DNA of 64,000 nt from contig NZ_JACYFK010000002.1 of assembly GCF_014855515.1 (NCBI RefSeq), positions 186,001-250,000 of the forward strand. The letters are read 5' to 3'. A program made the translations under genes and the position numbers. Of the stretch, positions 8,414 through 16,651 are shown in pieces. Source of the stretch: Euzebyella marina (GTDB lineage Bacteria; Bacteroidota; Bacteroidia; Flavobacteriales; Flavobacteriaceae). The notes under the pieces are model-generated. The model did no database searches and was not told where the DNA came from. It saw only the letters and a program-made list of their open reading frames with translations. How positions within the stretch are numbered: position 1 is the stretch's first letter; each line of letters opens with the position of its first letter.

Positions 8414-8998
8414 ATGTTAGATTCCAATATTCTAGACTTTCCTGAAGTGTACTCCGAATTGCTGGCGAAAACCGCCGAGTTGAATTTCTCAATGCCTTCT
8501 GATGTATATATCGGTACCCTGCTTAAAACTTTGATCGGCTCTAAACCAGACGGACATTTTTTGGAGCTAGGGACGGGAATGGGCCTAAGTCTTTCTTGGA
8601 TGTTGGAAGGTTTGGCTGAGAAGGCCACTTTAATCAGTGTTGATAATGACCCTGAATTGATATCAATTGTTGGTGATTATGTAAAAGATGAAAGGGTTCA
8701 ACTAGAATGTATGGATGGAGCAGATTGGATCATGGAATATGATGGCCCGAATTTCGATTTAATTTTTGCTGATGCTTGGCCAGGTAAATACAGTCATCTC
8801 GATGAAGTTATTAGTCTGTTAAAGGTCGGCGGGTTTTATGTAATTGATGATATGAGGGCCCAGCCAAACTGGCCCGATGGTCATCAAGATAATGTGGATA
8901 GACTGGTAAATGATTTAGAAGATAGAGATGATTTAGTGTTGACTAAGTTGAATTGGTCGACCGGATTGATTATTGCATCAAAAGTCGCTTCTAATTAA
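8414..8998 (+). CDS. class I SAM-dependent methyltransferase (substrate unknown)
   Basis: 194 residues. SAM-binding motif I is GHFLELGTGMGLSLSWML, followed by an acidic motif II end (LISVDNDPE), then QLECMDGADWI and FDLIFADAWPGKY, where Asp-rich motif IV resembles that of O-methyltransferase-3/CheR-like small enzymes. ViDDMRAQPNWPDGHQ follows. The gene is 31 bases after ilvB and 8 bases before a second methyltransferase, on the same strand and inside the ilv gene order. No branched-chain pathway step needs a methyltransferase, so this is either operon hitch-hiking or an unknown side function. Methyltransferase fold is secure; substrate not deducible. Confidence 0.85.
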   Translation: MLDSNILDFPEVYSELLAKTAELNFSMPSDVYIGTLLKTLIGSKPDGHFLELGTGMGLSLSWMLEGLAEKATLISVDNDPELISIVGDYVKDERVQLECMDGADWIMEYDGPNFDLIFADAWPGKYSHLDEVISLLKVGGFYVIDDMRAQPNWPDGHQDNVDRLVNDLEDRDDLVLTKLNWSTGLIIASKVASN

Positions 8999-9006
8999 TA
9001 CTGAAG

Positions 9007-9777
9007 ATGGAACAAGTTGCACATAGATGGAATGCGAAACAGTACAATGATAAGTATTCATTCGTATACGATTATGGTAAAAGCCTAATAAAATTGCTAG
9101 ACCCGCAACCGAAAGAGCAAGTTCTTGATTTAGGTTGCGGCTCAGGTCAGCTCACTTCTGAAATAGCTGCCTTTGGTAGTGAGGTTACGGGCATAGACAA
9201 GTCTGAATCAATGATTGAAGAGGCTAAAAAGAGGTTCCCGAATCTTCATTTTGAAGTTGGGGATGCCACTTCGTATGATGCCGAAGGTACATATGATGCC
9301 GTCTTCTCGAATGCAGCATTACATTGGGTAACCGATTATCAAGAGGCAATCGTAAAAATGTACCAGAATTTGAAACCGGGCGGTAGATTGGTTGTAGAAC
9401 TGGGTGGTGAAGGAAACGTAGAGGCCATAGTTTCCGCTCTTAGGCATAGTTTGTTGACCCATGGTTTTGTCGAGCAGTCGAATTTAAAACTTTGGTATTT
9501 TCCCTCTGTTAGCGAATACACTTGGGCTTTGGAAGCCGAAGGTTTTAAGGTAACTTTTGCCCAATGGTATGAACGATCAACAGAACTTGCAGATGAAGAA
9601 TCCGGTTTACGTGATTGGTTGGGCATGTTTGCGAAACCTTTTTTCAAAGGGGTCGATAAGAAAATGGTGTCCGAAATAATTTCTGAAGTAGAACAAACTA
9701 TTAAACCAGAATTATACCAAGAAGGTAAATGGTTGGCAGATTATAAAAGAATTAGGGTTGTGGCCCAAAAAATATAG
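9007..9777 (+). CDS. SAM-dependent methyltransferase, trans-aconitate-methyltransferase-like
   Basis: 256 residues. Motif I VLDLGCGSGQLTSEIAAFG, motif II end TGIDKSESMIEEA, then FEVGDATSY, DAVFSNAALHWV and NLKPGGRLVVELGGEGN, an order typical of Methyltransf_11/Tam-like (trans-aconitate methyltransferase or ubiE-type) enzymes; SNAALHWV is especially Tam-like. Eight bases after the preceding methyltransferase and 89 bases before ilvN. The region between it and ilvN contains a GC-rich repeat pair. A role on a small carboxylic acid is possible given Tam similarity, but that is inference. Confidence 0.85.
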   Translation: MEQVAHRWNAKQYNDKYSFVYDYGKSLIKLLDPQPKEQVLDLGCGSGQLTSEIAAFGSEVTGIDKSESMIEEAKKRFPNLHFEVGDATSYDAEGTYDAVFSNAALHWVTDYQEAIVKMYQNLKPGGRLVVELGGEGNVEAIVSALRHSLLTHGFVEQSNLKLWYFPSVSEYTWALEAEGFKVTFAQWYERSTELADEESGLRDWLGMFAKPFFKGVDKKMVSEIISEVEQTIKPELYQEGKWLADYKRIRVVAQKI

Positions 9778-9783
9778 TTCGAA

Positions 9784-9848
9784 CCTCTCGGGCGCAGTCG
9801 AGAGGAGGTGTCAAATTTGAAGCTTGTATATCGGCTGCGCTCGAAAGA
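9784..9848. repeat. GC-rich palindromic intergenic repeat, two related copies
   Basis: CCTCTCG (9784-9790) and CGAGAGG (9799-9805) form a perfect 7-bp stem around a GGCGCAGT loop; a second, inverted relative CGGCTGCGCTCGA lies at 9832-9844. The core GCGCAGTCGA and its complement resemble short interspersed repeats I associate with flavobacterial genomes. A similar string GAGCGCAGTCGA occurs inside the M1 aminopeptidase gene near 27045-27056. No T-tract follows, so it is not a classical terminator. Confidence 0.5.
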
Positions 9849-9866
9849 TTATTTAGCAATTGAATC

Positions 9867-10397
9867 ATGAAAAAACAATGGTTTACCATTTCGGTTTACT
9901 CCGAAAACAACGTAGGACTTTTAAATAGAATATCAGGTATATTCTTAAAGAGACACATTAATATAGAAAGCTTAAATGTCTCAAAATCAGAAATAGAAGG
10001 TGTTAGCAAATTTACTATTGTTGTCAATACGACCGAGAAGTGGGTTCGTAACATTGTAGGGCAAATAGAAAAACAGATTGAGGTCATAAAGGCCTTTTAT
10101 CACACTGATGAAGAAACGATATATCAAGAATCGGCTTTATTCAAAATAGCTTCTAATTTGCTATTTGACGAACGTCAGATTCAGAATATCATTAAAGACA
10201 ATAATTCTCAAATCGTCACCGTGGCCCGTGAGTTTTTTGTAATCGCTAAATCGGGAAGAAGAAACGAAATTGATGAGATGCACGAGCAACTAAAGCCTTT
10301 TGGCATTATGCAATTTGTTCGTTCCGGAAGAATATCGGTAACAAAATCTGAAATGCAGATTTCGGCGCTTCTTCAAGAATTTTATGAAGAGGCTTAA
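9867..10397 (+). CDS. ilvN: acetolactate synthase small (regulatory) subunit
   Basis: 176 residues. N-terminal ACT domain (residues ~4-75) with WFTISVYSENNVGLLNRISG and HINIESLNVSKSE, the valine-sensing region of IlvN/IlvH; a C-terminal ALS_ss_C-type domain follows (IVTVAREFFVIAKSG, PFGIMQFVRSGRI). It binds and activates IlvB and confers feedback inhibition by valine. Although separated from ilvB by two methyltransferase genes, it is on the same strand in the same cluster. Length fits the family (~160-175). Confidence 0.95.
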   Translation: MKKQWFTISVYSENNVGLLNRISGIFLKRHINIESLNVSKSEIEGVSKFTIVVNTTEKWVRNIVGQIEKQIEVIKAFYHTDEETIYQESALFKIASNLLFDERQIQNIIKDNNSQIVTVAREFFVIAKSGRRNEIDEMHEQLKPFGIMQFVRSGRISVTKSEMQISALLQEFYEEA

Positions 10398-10471
10398 TTA
10401 AATAAGTAAATAATCTATTAATATCTATATTTTCGCTCGTCGAAAGTTTAAAACCAATAATTGAACATTTT

Positions 10472-10484
10472 CCTGCCGGGCAGG
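10472..10484. repeat. short GC-rich palindrome upstream of ilvC
   Basis: CCTGCC-G-GGCAGG is a perfect 6-bp inverted repeat in otherwise AT-rich DNA, 20 bases before the ilvC start. It has no T-run and may be a repeat-derived element or an RNA hairpin near the translation start. Confidence 0.4.
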
Positions 10485-10503
10485 ATGAAAAGAAAAATTA
10501 ACT

Positions 10504-11979
10504 ATGGCAAATTATTTTAATACACTATCGCTAAGAGATCAACTGACCCAATTGGGTAAATGTAGATTTATGGAGTCTTCGGAATTCGCCGATGGTGTAT
10601 CCGCTTTAAAAGGTAAGAAAATCGTCATCGTAGGTTGCGGTGCCCAAGGTCTTAATCAAGGTCTCAACATGCGAGATTCCGGTTTGGATATTTCTTATAC
10701 CCTTCGTGAAGGTGCTATTAAAGAAAAGCGACAATCTTATATCAACGCTACCGAGAACGGTTTCAATGTAGGTACTTATGATGAATTGGTGCCTAGTGCA
10801 GACTTGGTGATCAACCTTACCCCTGATAAGCAGCATACAGGTGTAATCAAAGCGGTAATGCCATTGATGAAAGAGGGTGCCACCCTTTCTTATTCTCACG
10901 GTTTTAATATTGTGGAAGAAGGCATGCAAATTCGTGAAGACCTTACAGTGATCATGGTGGCGCCAAAATGCCCAGGTTCTGAGGTTAGAGAGGAATATAA
11001 AAGAGGTTTTGGGGTACCAACGTTAATTGCCGTTCATCCTGATAACGACCCACAAGGTAAAGGTCTAGAACAAGCAAAAGCTTATGCGGTTGCAACAGGC
11101 GGACACAGAGCTGGTGTGTTGGAATCTTCTTTTGTGGCCGAAGTAAAATCAGACCTTATGGGTGAGCAAACCATACTTTGTGGTCTTTTGCAGACAGGAA
11201 GTATTCTTTGTTTTGATAAAATGTTGGAAAAAGGGGTTGATGCCGCTTATGCTTCCAAATTGATTCAATACGGTTGGGAAACCATTACCGAAGGAATGAA
11301 ATACGGTGGTATCACCAATATGATGGACCGTCTTTCTAATCCTGCTAAAATTAAGGCATTTGAACTTTCGGAAGAATTGAAGGAAATTATGCGTCCGCTG
11401 TTCCAAAAGCATATGGATGATATCATGACCGGTCATTTCTCAAAAACAATGATGGAAGATTGGGCGAATGATGATAAGAATCTTTTGACTTGGAGAGCCG
11501 AGACAGGTGAGACCGCTTTTGAAAAGACTCCTGCCGGAGATATGAAGATTTCCGAGCAAGAATACTATGATAACGGTGTGTTGATGGTAGCGATGGTTCG
11601 CGCCGGTGTTGAATTGGCCTATGAAAGTATGACCGAGTCAGGAATCATCGGTGAGTCGGCATACTACGAGTCACTTCATGAAACTCCATTGATTGCCAAT
11701 ACTATAGCTAGAAAGAAATTGTTCGAAATGAACCGTGTTATTTCAGATACCGCTGAATATGGTTGTTACCTGTTCGATCATGCTTGCAAGCCTCTTTTGG
11801 CCGATTTCATGAAGAAAATAGATGTTGACGTAGTAGGTAAAAAGTTTGGTGAAGGTGAAGGCAATGGTGTTGATAATGCCAAGTTGATCGCTGTAAACAA
11901 AGCTTTACGTGAGCATCCCGTCGAAATTGTAGGCGCTAGATTACGTGCGTCTATGACGGATATGAAGCCGATTGTATAA
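10504..11979 (+). CDS. ilvC: ketol-acid reductoisomerase, class II (long form)
   Basis: 491 residues, the length of the enterobacterial/plant-like class II enzyme with duplicated knotted C-terminal domains (class I is ~330). N-terminal [14 protein letters not shown], Rossmann motif [20 protein letters not shown] binding NADPH, then [16 protein letters not shown] and [18 protein letters not shown]. Conserved metal/substrate acidic residues fall in the [16 protein letters not shown] segment. Rearranges and reduces acetolactate or acetohydroxybutyrate. Followed within 10 bases by a strong T-tailed hairpin that abuts ilvA. Confidence 0.97.
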   Translation: MANYFNTLSLRDQLTQLGKCRFMESSEFADGVSALKGKKIVIVGCGAQGLNQGLNMRDSGLDISYTLREGAIKEKRQSYINATENGFNVGTYDELVPSADLVINLTPDKQHTGVIKAVMPLMKEGATLSYSHGFNIVEEGMQIREDLTVIMVAPKCPGSEVREEYKRGFGVPTLIAVHPDNDPQGKGLEQAKAYAVATGGHRAGVLESSFVAEVKSDLMGEQTILCGLLQTGSILCFDKMLEKGVDAAYASKLIQYGWETITEGMKYGGITNMMDRLSNPAKIKAFELSEELKEIMRPLFQKHMDDIMTGHFSKTMMEDWANDDKNLLTWRAETGETAFEKTPAGDMKISEQEYYDNGVLMVAMVRAGVELAYESMTESGIIGESAYYESLHETPLIANTIARKKLFEMNRVISDTAEYGCYLFDHACKPLLADFMKKIDVDVVGKKFGEGEGNGVDNAKLIAVNKALREHPVEIVGARLRASMTDMKPIV

Positions 11980-11987
11980 ATTTATTT

Positions 11988-12046
11988 AAACCCTGTTCTG
12001 TAATTAACTACTACCTTTGGGTGGTTTTTATCGAACAGGGTTTTTT
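11988..12046 (+). terminator. terminator-like structure between ilvC and ilvA
   Basis: An 11-bp perfect stem (AAACCCTGTTC at 11988-11998 with GAACAGGGTTT at 12033-12043) is followed by TTTTTT to 12046. Inside the loop lies a second hairpin, ACTACC (12010-12015) with GGTGGT (12020-12025), itself followed by TTTTTA. The run of T ends two bases before the ilvA ATG at 12049, so ilvA has no room for an independent promoter and must be read through this structure. Confidence 0.7.
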
Positions 12047-12048
12047 CT

Positions 12049-13299
12049 ATGCCATATTTTCCTTCCATAGCAGATATAAGAAGTGCTGCCGAGACCATTA
12101 GTCAGGTTGCATCTTTAACTCCTTTGACGCAAAGTATTCGGTTGTCTGAACGTTATGGGGCAAACATTATGCTCAAGCGCGAAGATCTTCACCAAGTGAG
12201 GTCCTATAAAATAAGGGGTGCTTTTAATAAAATTAATTCCTTAACCGAAAAAGAGCGGCAAAACGGTATTGTCTGTGCCAGTGCTGGTAATCACGCGCAA
12301 GGGGTAGCGTTTGCCTGTAATCATTTGGGAATTAAAGGAACCATTTATATGCCTTCGGTCACCCCCAAACAGAAAATTGAGCAAACACAAATGTTCGGTG
12401 GCGACTGGGTAGAGGTGGTATTGGAAGGGGACACTTTTGATGACTCTTTCAAGAGTTCCATGAATTTTTGTATCGAGAACAACAAAACATTTATCCATCC
12501 TTTTGATGACCCTAAGGTTATTGAAGGTCAAGGTACGGTAGGTCTCGAATTGCTACAGCAATTTAATCAGCCCATAGATTATATTTTCGCTGCCGTTGGG
12601 GGCGGGGGACTGGTTTCTGGTCTCATAGGTGTTTTTAAACCTTTATCGCCAAGTACTAAGATCATAGGTGTGGAGCCAGAAGGAGCCCCATCTATGAAAA
12701 CATCAATTGAAAAGGGAGTGAATACCGAGCTTTCGGCCATTGATAAGTTTATCGATGGTGCGGCCGTTCAAAAAGTTGGCGATTTGACTTTTTCGATTTG
12801 CAAAGACAATTTGAGCGATATGGTGGTGGTACCTGAAGGTAAGGTTTGTCAAACCATATTAGACTTGTATAATCGCGATGCTATAGTTGTTGAACCTGCA
12901 GGGGCCTTAACCATTGCTACCTTAGACTCTTATGCTGAAGAAATAAAGGGTAAAAATGTGGTTTGTATTCTAAGTGGCAGCAATAACGATATTACACGAA
13001 CCGCAGAGATTAAGGAGCGAGCCCTCCTTTTTGCCAAATTGAAGCATTATTTCATAGTTCGCTTTCCTCAAAGGCCAGGAGCTTTAAAACAGTTTGTAGC
13101 CGAAATTTTAGGTCCTGATGATGATATCACCCACTTTGAATATTCAAAGAAATCGAGCAGAGAAAATGCACCTGCCATCGTTGGTATAGAGTTAAAGAGA
13201 CCTGAAGATTTACGCCCATTGATGGATAGGATGAAGGCCAATAACTTTTTTGGCGATTACCTGAATGATAAGCCAGACTTGTTTCAGTATCTTATTTAA
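12049..13299 (+). CDS. ilvA: threonine ammonia-lyase (threonine dehydratase), biosynthetic
   Basis: 416 residues. PLP enzyme making 2-oxobutyrate from threonine, the committed step to isoleucine. PLP lysine is K54 in RSYKIRGAFN; the glycine loop AVGGGGLVSG and SGSNND are present. After ~residue 325 a single ACT-like regulatory domain begins (FIVRFPQRPGALKQFV), so the protein is the ~420-residue one-ACT form rather than the two-ACT E. coli IlvA (~514). Its start lies immediately after a terminator-like hairpin, suggesting graded expression relative to ilvC. No leucine-rich leader is seen here. Confidence 0.95.
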   Translation: MPYFPSIADIRSAAETISQVASLTPLTQSIRLSERYGANIMLKREDLHQVRSYKIRGAFNKINSLTEKERQNGIVCASAGNHAQGVAFACNHLGIKGTIYMPSVTPKQKIEQTQMFGGDWVEVVLEGDTFDDSFKSSMNFCIENNKTFIHPFDDPKVIEGQGTVGLELLQQFNQPIDYIFAAVGGGGLVSGLIGVFKPLSPSTKIIGVEPEGAPSMKTSIEKGVNTELSAIDKFIDGAAVQKVGDLTFSICKDNLSDMVVVPEGKVCQTILDLYNRDAIVVEPAGALTIATLDSYAEEIKGKNVVCILSGSNNDITRTAEIKERALLFAKLKHYFIVRFPQRPGALKQFVAEILGPDDDITHFEYSKKSSRENAPAIVGIELKRPEDLRPLMDRMKANNFFGDYLNDKPDLFQYLI

Positions 13300-13419
13300 A
13301 ATTATTGAATTGTTCTGTGATTTAAGTTAATCCGCAACGATTTAGTAATATTTCTGAGTTTTTTATTCCGTATTTTCGTTAGATAACAAATTTGACAATA
13401 CATTTTTATATAGCCACTA

Positions 13420-15000
13420 ATGAAAAGCATTCCTGAAGAGTTTCAAATTAAGGAGCTCATTGAACAGAAAAAATATTTAGTAAACGGTGAATTAAAAACT
13501 TGGGCCGGTAACGTAACAGAGGTATTCTCTAGTATTTCTTCCACCGAAGAGTATAAACCTACACTTTTGGGCAGTATACCCGATATGGGTGAACCAGAAG
13601 CTATGGCAGCCTTAGATGCTGCTCTAGCGGCCTATGGTAAAGGGCAAGGGGTTTGGCCCACCATGCATGTAAAGGATAGAATTGAGTGCATGGAGAATTT
13701 TGTTCGTAAGATGGAGACCAAGCGCGAGCAGATAGTGAAACTTTTAATGTGGGAAATCGGTAAATCGCTACCGGATTCGCAAAAAGAGTTCGACCGTACC
13801 GTAGAGTATATTTATGATACGATCGAAGAGTACAAAGACTTAGACAGAAATTCGGCCAAATTTCAAAAGCATGACGGCGTTTATGCTCACATAAAAAGAG
13901 GTCCGTTGGGGGTTGTACTCTGTTTAGGGCCGTACAATTACCCATTGAACGAAACCTTTGCACTGTTGATTCCGGCCATTATAATGGGCAATACCACCAT
14001 TTTCAAACCGGCCAAACATGGGGTGCTATTGATTACGCCTCTTCTTGAAGCGTTTCAAAGTTGTTTTCCTAAAGGCGTGGTCAATATTCTCTTTGGAAGG
14101 GGTAGGGCCGTGGCCGCCCCTATCATGCAAACGGGAAAGGTAGATGTATTGGCACTTATCGGAAACAGCAAATCGGCCAATGCCCTGCAAGAACAACACC
14201 CTAAAAGTAACCGTCTTCGATTGGTGTTGGGTCTTGAGGCCAAGAACCCGGCGATTATATTGCCAGATGCTGATTTAAATTTGACCATTGATGAATGTAT
14301 TGCGGGAACCTTATCGTTCAACGGGCAGCGTTGTACCGCTCTCAAAGTAATTTATGTTCATGAGCAGGTAAAAGATGAGTTTATGAAACGGTTTACTAAG
14401 CGAGTGGATTCCCTTAAATTCGGTAATCCTTGGGATAATGGGGTTAAGTTGACACCGCTTCCCGAGCCTGGAAAACCAGCTTATATTCAAGAGCTGATTG
14501 ATGATGCCGTTCAAAAAGGTGCGCAGATAAACAATAAAAAAGGGGGGCAGCATTTTGACAATTATATCTGGCCCGCAGTTTTACATCCTGTTACAAAAGA
14601 TATGAGAGTGTATCAAGAAGAACAATTTGGCCCGATTATTCCAGTTCTTTCTTTTTCTGATATTGAAGAGCCTTTGAACGATATGGCAGAAAGTAACTAT
14701 GGGCAGCAAGTAAGTCTGTTTGGCAAAGATGTATATACGCTTTCACCTTTAATCGATACACTGGTGAATCTGGTATGTAGGGTAAACCTAAACAGTTCTT
14801 GCCAAAGAGGTCCTGATGTGTATCCGTTTACTGGTAGAAAAGATTCGGCCCAAGCTACCCTAAGCGTTCATGATGCACTTCGTTCTTTTTCAATTAGAAC
14901 ATTCGTTGCGTTTAAAGATAATGATTTGAACAACGAGACTATTCAGCAGTTGTTGGAAGCTAAGTTGTCGAATTTCGTAAGCACAGACTATATTTTATAG
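13420..15000 (+). CDS. gapN: NADP-dependent glyceraldehyde-3-phosphate dehydrogenase, non-phosphorylating (ALDH superfamily)
   Basis: 526 residues. Aldehyde-dehydrogenase fold: cofactor-region FKPAKHG, catalytic glutamate in [10 protein letters not shown], catalytic cysteine C305 in [11 protein letters not shown], and [10 protein letters not shown] near the C-terminus. [10 protein letters not shown] and the PLPEPGKP stretch are GapN-like. The reaction oxidises GAP to 3-phosphoglycerate with NADPH formation, bypassing ATP-yielding glycolysis and supplying NADPH (which IlvC consumes). Separated from ilvA by 120 bases, so probably its own transcription unit, ended by a terminator. Alternative: another aldehyde dehydrogenase close to GapN. 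Confidence 0.85.
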   Translation: MKSIPEEFQIKELIEQKKYLVNGELKTWAGNVTEVFSSISSTEEYKPTLLGSIPDMGEPEAMAALDAALAAYGKGQGVWPTMHVKDRIECMENFVRKMETKREQIVKLLMWEIGKSLPDSQKEFDRTVEYIYDTIEEYKDLDRNSAKFQKHDGVYAHIKRGPLGVVLCLGPYNYPLNETFALLIPAIIMGNTTIFKPAKHGVLLITPLLEAFQSCFPKGVVNILFGRGRAVAAPIMQTGKVDVLALIGNSKSANALQEQHPKSNRLRLVLGLEAKNPAIILPDADLNLTIDECIAGTLSFNGQRCTALKVIYVHEQVKDEFMKRFTKRVDSLKFGNPWDNGVKLTPLPEPGKPAYIQELIDDAVQKGAQINNKKGGQHFDNYIWPAVLHPVTKDMRVYQEEQFGPIIPVLSFSDIEEPLNDMAESNYGQQVSLFGKDVYTLSPLIDTLVNLVCRVNLNSSCQRGPDVYPFTGRKDSAQATLSVHDALRSFSIRTFVAFKDNDLNNETIQQLLEAKLSNFVSTDYIL

Positions 15001-15025
15001 ATTTACTAGTCTTTTTTAGACCATG

Positions 15026-15056
15026 AAACCTTTGCGGAAGCAAGGGTTTTCTTTTT
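15026..15056 (+). terminator. intrinsic terminator after gapN
   Basis: AAACCTTTGC (15026-15035), loop GGAA, GCAAGGGTTT (15040-15049), then TCTTTTT. Ten pairs with one G-U. Confidence 0.8.
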
Positions 15057-15328
15057 AATGCAAAAAAAGTTCATATGAGTGTTAGACCTTGAATACCAGC
15101 ATATTTGTTAAAGAAAAGTCTTATAATCGTTAGACTTGTGTTAATTCTTAACTCTATGTTAGGCTAAAAATAGCCAGTAGGGGTAATATTGCATATATAT
15201 TGGATAAACGTGTAAAGTCTTTTCCAAATTAACCACTGTAATTTTGTATCAACAAATTAGACAAAGTTCCCGGTTGTCAACTTTAAAGTAAAGAGGGAAT
15301 TTAAGTTGAACCTACAATTTGGAAGATT
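15057..15328. other. non-coding region between gapN and MFS gene
   Basis: Together with the terminator, 328 bases without a gene. No ORF or RNA gene is visible. It contains a -7-like TAATTTTG (15239-15246), about 80 bases before the MFS start, but no clear TTTG at the expected -33 distance. Confidence 0.5.
15239..15246 (+). promoter_or_regulatory. candidate -7 element for the MFS transporter
   Basis: TAATTTTG is a perfect TAnnTTTG match; the upstream half is only T-rich (CTTTTCC near 15219). Transcription would begin near 15253, leaving a ~75-base untranslated leader that includes CTTTAAAGTAAAG (15281-15293), a small hairpin. Confidence 0.4.
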
Positions 15329-16531
15329 ATGGAAACAAAAATAAATAATAGTAAAGCCTTGTTCGCCTTAGCGGTGGGCGGCTTTGGAATAGGACTTACG
15401 GAGTTTGTAATCATGGGTATTTTACCTGACGTAGCAAAGGGTTTGGATATTACCATCTCTCAAGCAGGCCACTTTATTGCTGCTTATGCTTTGGGTGTAG
15501 TAGTAGGAGCTCCCTTGCTCACTCGTTTTAGTACTAAAATGAATTCAAGAACCATTCTTTTGTTGTTGATGGGGTGGTTTACTTTATTTAATACCTTATC
15601 CGGTTTTGCAACCAATTACACCGCATTGTTGCTGGTTCGATTTTTATCGGGTCTTCCACACGGTGCATTTTTTGGTATCGGAGCAGTAGTTGCCGGTAAA
15701 TTGGCACGTGAGGGTAAGGCTGCAAGAGCCATTGCTGTCATGTTTTCGGGCCTTACCATTGCTAACGTCATCGGTGTTCCTGCGGGTACATATATCGGTC
15801 ACCATTATAATTGGAGTATTTCTTTCTATATGGTGGGCTTGGTCGGTCTTTTGGCCGTTGCCAGTATTTTGTTATGGATGCCGAAATTTGCCGCCCAAAA
15901 ACCGCAGCCCTATTCTAAGGAAAACAAAGGGCTTAAGAATGGAGAACTGTGGGCTTTGATTGCACTTACTACCATTGGTACGGGAGGCTTTTTCGCTTGG
16001 TACAGTTACATAGCACCTTTAATCACTGATGTGGCCGGTTGGGGTGAATATATGGTAGGTTATGCCATGATTTTAGCAGGTTTGGGAATGGTTTTCGGAA
16101 ACTTTATCGGAGCCAAAATGGCAGAAATCTTTTCGCCTTTAAGGGCTGTCGCTATAAGTTTATCGATAATGGTGGTGCTTTTATTGGTCAATTCTATGTT
16201 GGCATTTAACCCGTATATCGTATTGGGTATGACCTTTTTAGTTGGTATGGCAGCATTTACGGTATCCACTCCAATTCAAATGGCGATTATAAATACTTCA
16301 AAAGGTAATGAAATGCTCGGTTCTTCAATGAACCAGAGTGCCTTTAACATGGGTAATGCTTCCGGTGCTTATTTAGCAGGGTTGCCAATGACTTTTGGTC
16401 TGAGCGTGGTATATGCAGGAGTTGTTGGCTCTGTTTTAGCCGGATTGGGAGTTATGATTGCGATAGGAATTATATTATACCGTCGGCACAAAGCTGGGTA
16501 CAGCCTAAAAAAGATGGCCTTCGGAAATTAA
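15329..16531 (+). CDS. MFS transporter, AraJ-like DHA1 family
   Basis: 400 residues with about 12 hydrophobic helices. The N-terminal GGFGIGLTEFVIMGILPDVA and GVVVGAPLLTRFSTKMNSR are characteristic of the AraJ/YdhP-type sugar-efflux or multidrug antiporters of the major facilitator superfamily; FLSGLPHGAFFGIGAVVAG is the usual helix-4 region. Located in the inner membrane; probably proton-coupled export of a small molecule. The substrate cannot be deduced. Isolated gene with its own likely promoter and a strong terminator, convergent with the histidine kinase gene. Confidence 0.9.
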   Translation: METKINNSKALFALAVGGFGIGLTEFVIMGILPDVAKGLDITISQAGHFIAAYALGVVVGAPLLTRFSTKMNSRTILLLLMGWFTLFNTLSGFATNYTALLLVRFLSGLPHGAFFGIGAVVAGKLAREGKAARAIAVMFSGLTIANVIGVPAGTYIGHHYNWSISFYMVGLVGLLAVASILLWMPKFAAQKPQPYSKENKGLKNGELWALIALTTIGTGGFFAWYSYIAPLITDVAGWGEYMVGYAMILAGLGMVFGNFIGAKMAEIFSPLRAVAISLSIMVVLLLVNSMLAFNPYIVLGMTFLVGMAAFTVSTPIQMAIINTSKGNEMLGSSMNQSAFNMGNASGAYLAGLPMTFGLSVVYAGVVGSVLAGLGVMIAIGIILYRRHKAGYSLKKMAFGN

Positions 16532-16552
16532 ATAAAGATTATCTCTTAAAGT

Positions 16553-16582
16553 AAAAGACCGGCCAACAAGCCGGTCTTTTTT
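16553..16582 (+). terminator. strong intrinsic terminator between MFS and kinase genes
   Basis: AGACCGGC (16556-16563), six-base loop, GCCGGTCT (16570-16577), then TTTTT; the A-run before the stem lets it act in both directions, fitting its position between convergent genes. Confidence 0.9.
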
Positions 16583-16651
16583 ATTAACCTATCCACAGTA
16601 TTGATCATCCATCTTTTTAGAGGAAATACAATTTTTATTTGAGTTATAGCA

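Noticed and set aside
9784-9805. Intrinsic terminator before ilvN
   Set aside because: Stable stem but no T-tract; more like a dispersed repeat.
10606-11436. Long antisense ORFs inside ilvC
   Set aside because: The plus-strand frame encodes an intact class II reductoisomerase; the antisense frames have no recognisable motif.
15057-15328. Small RNA gene in the gapN-MFS gap
   Set aside because: No stable GC-rich structure or second terminator in the 270 bases; only a promoter-like element is visible.
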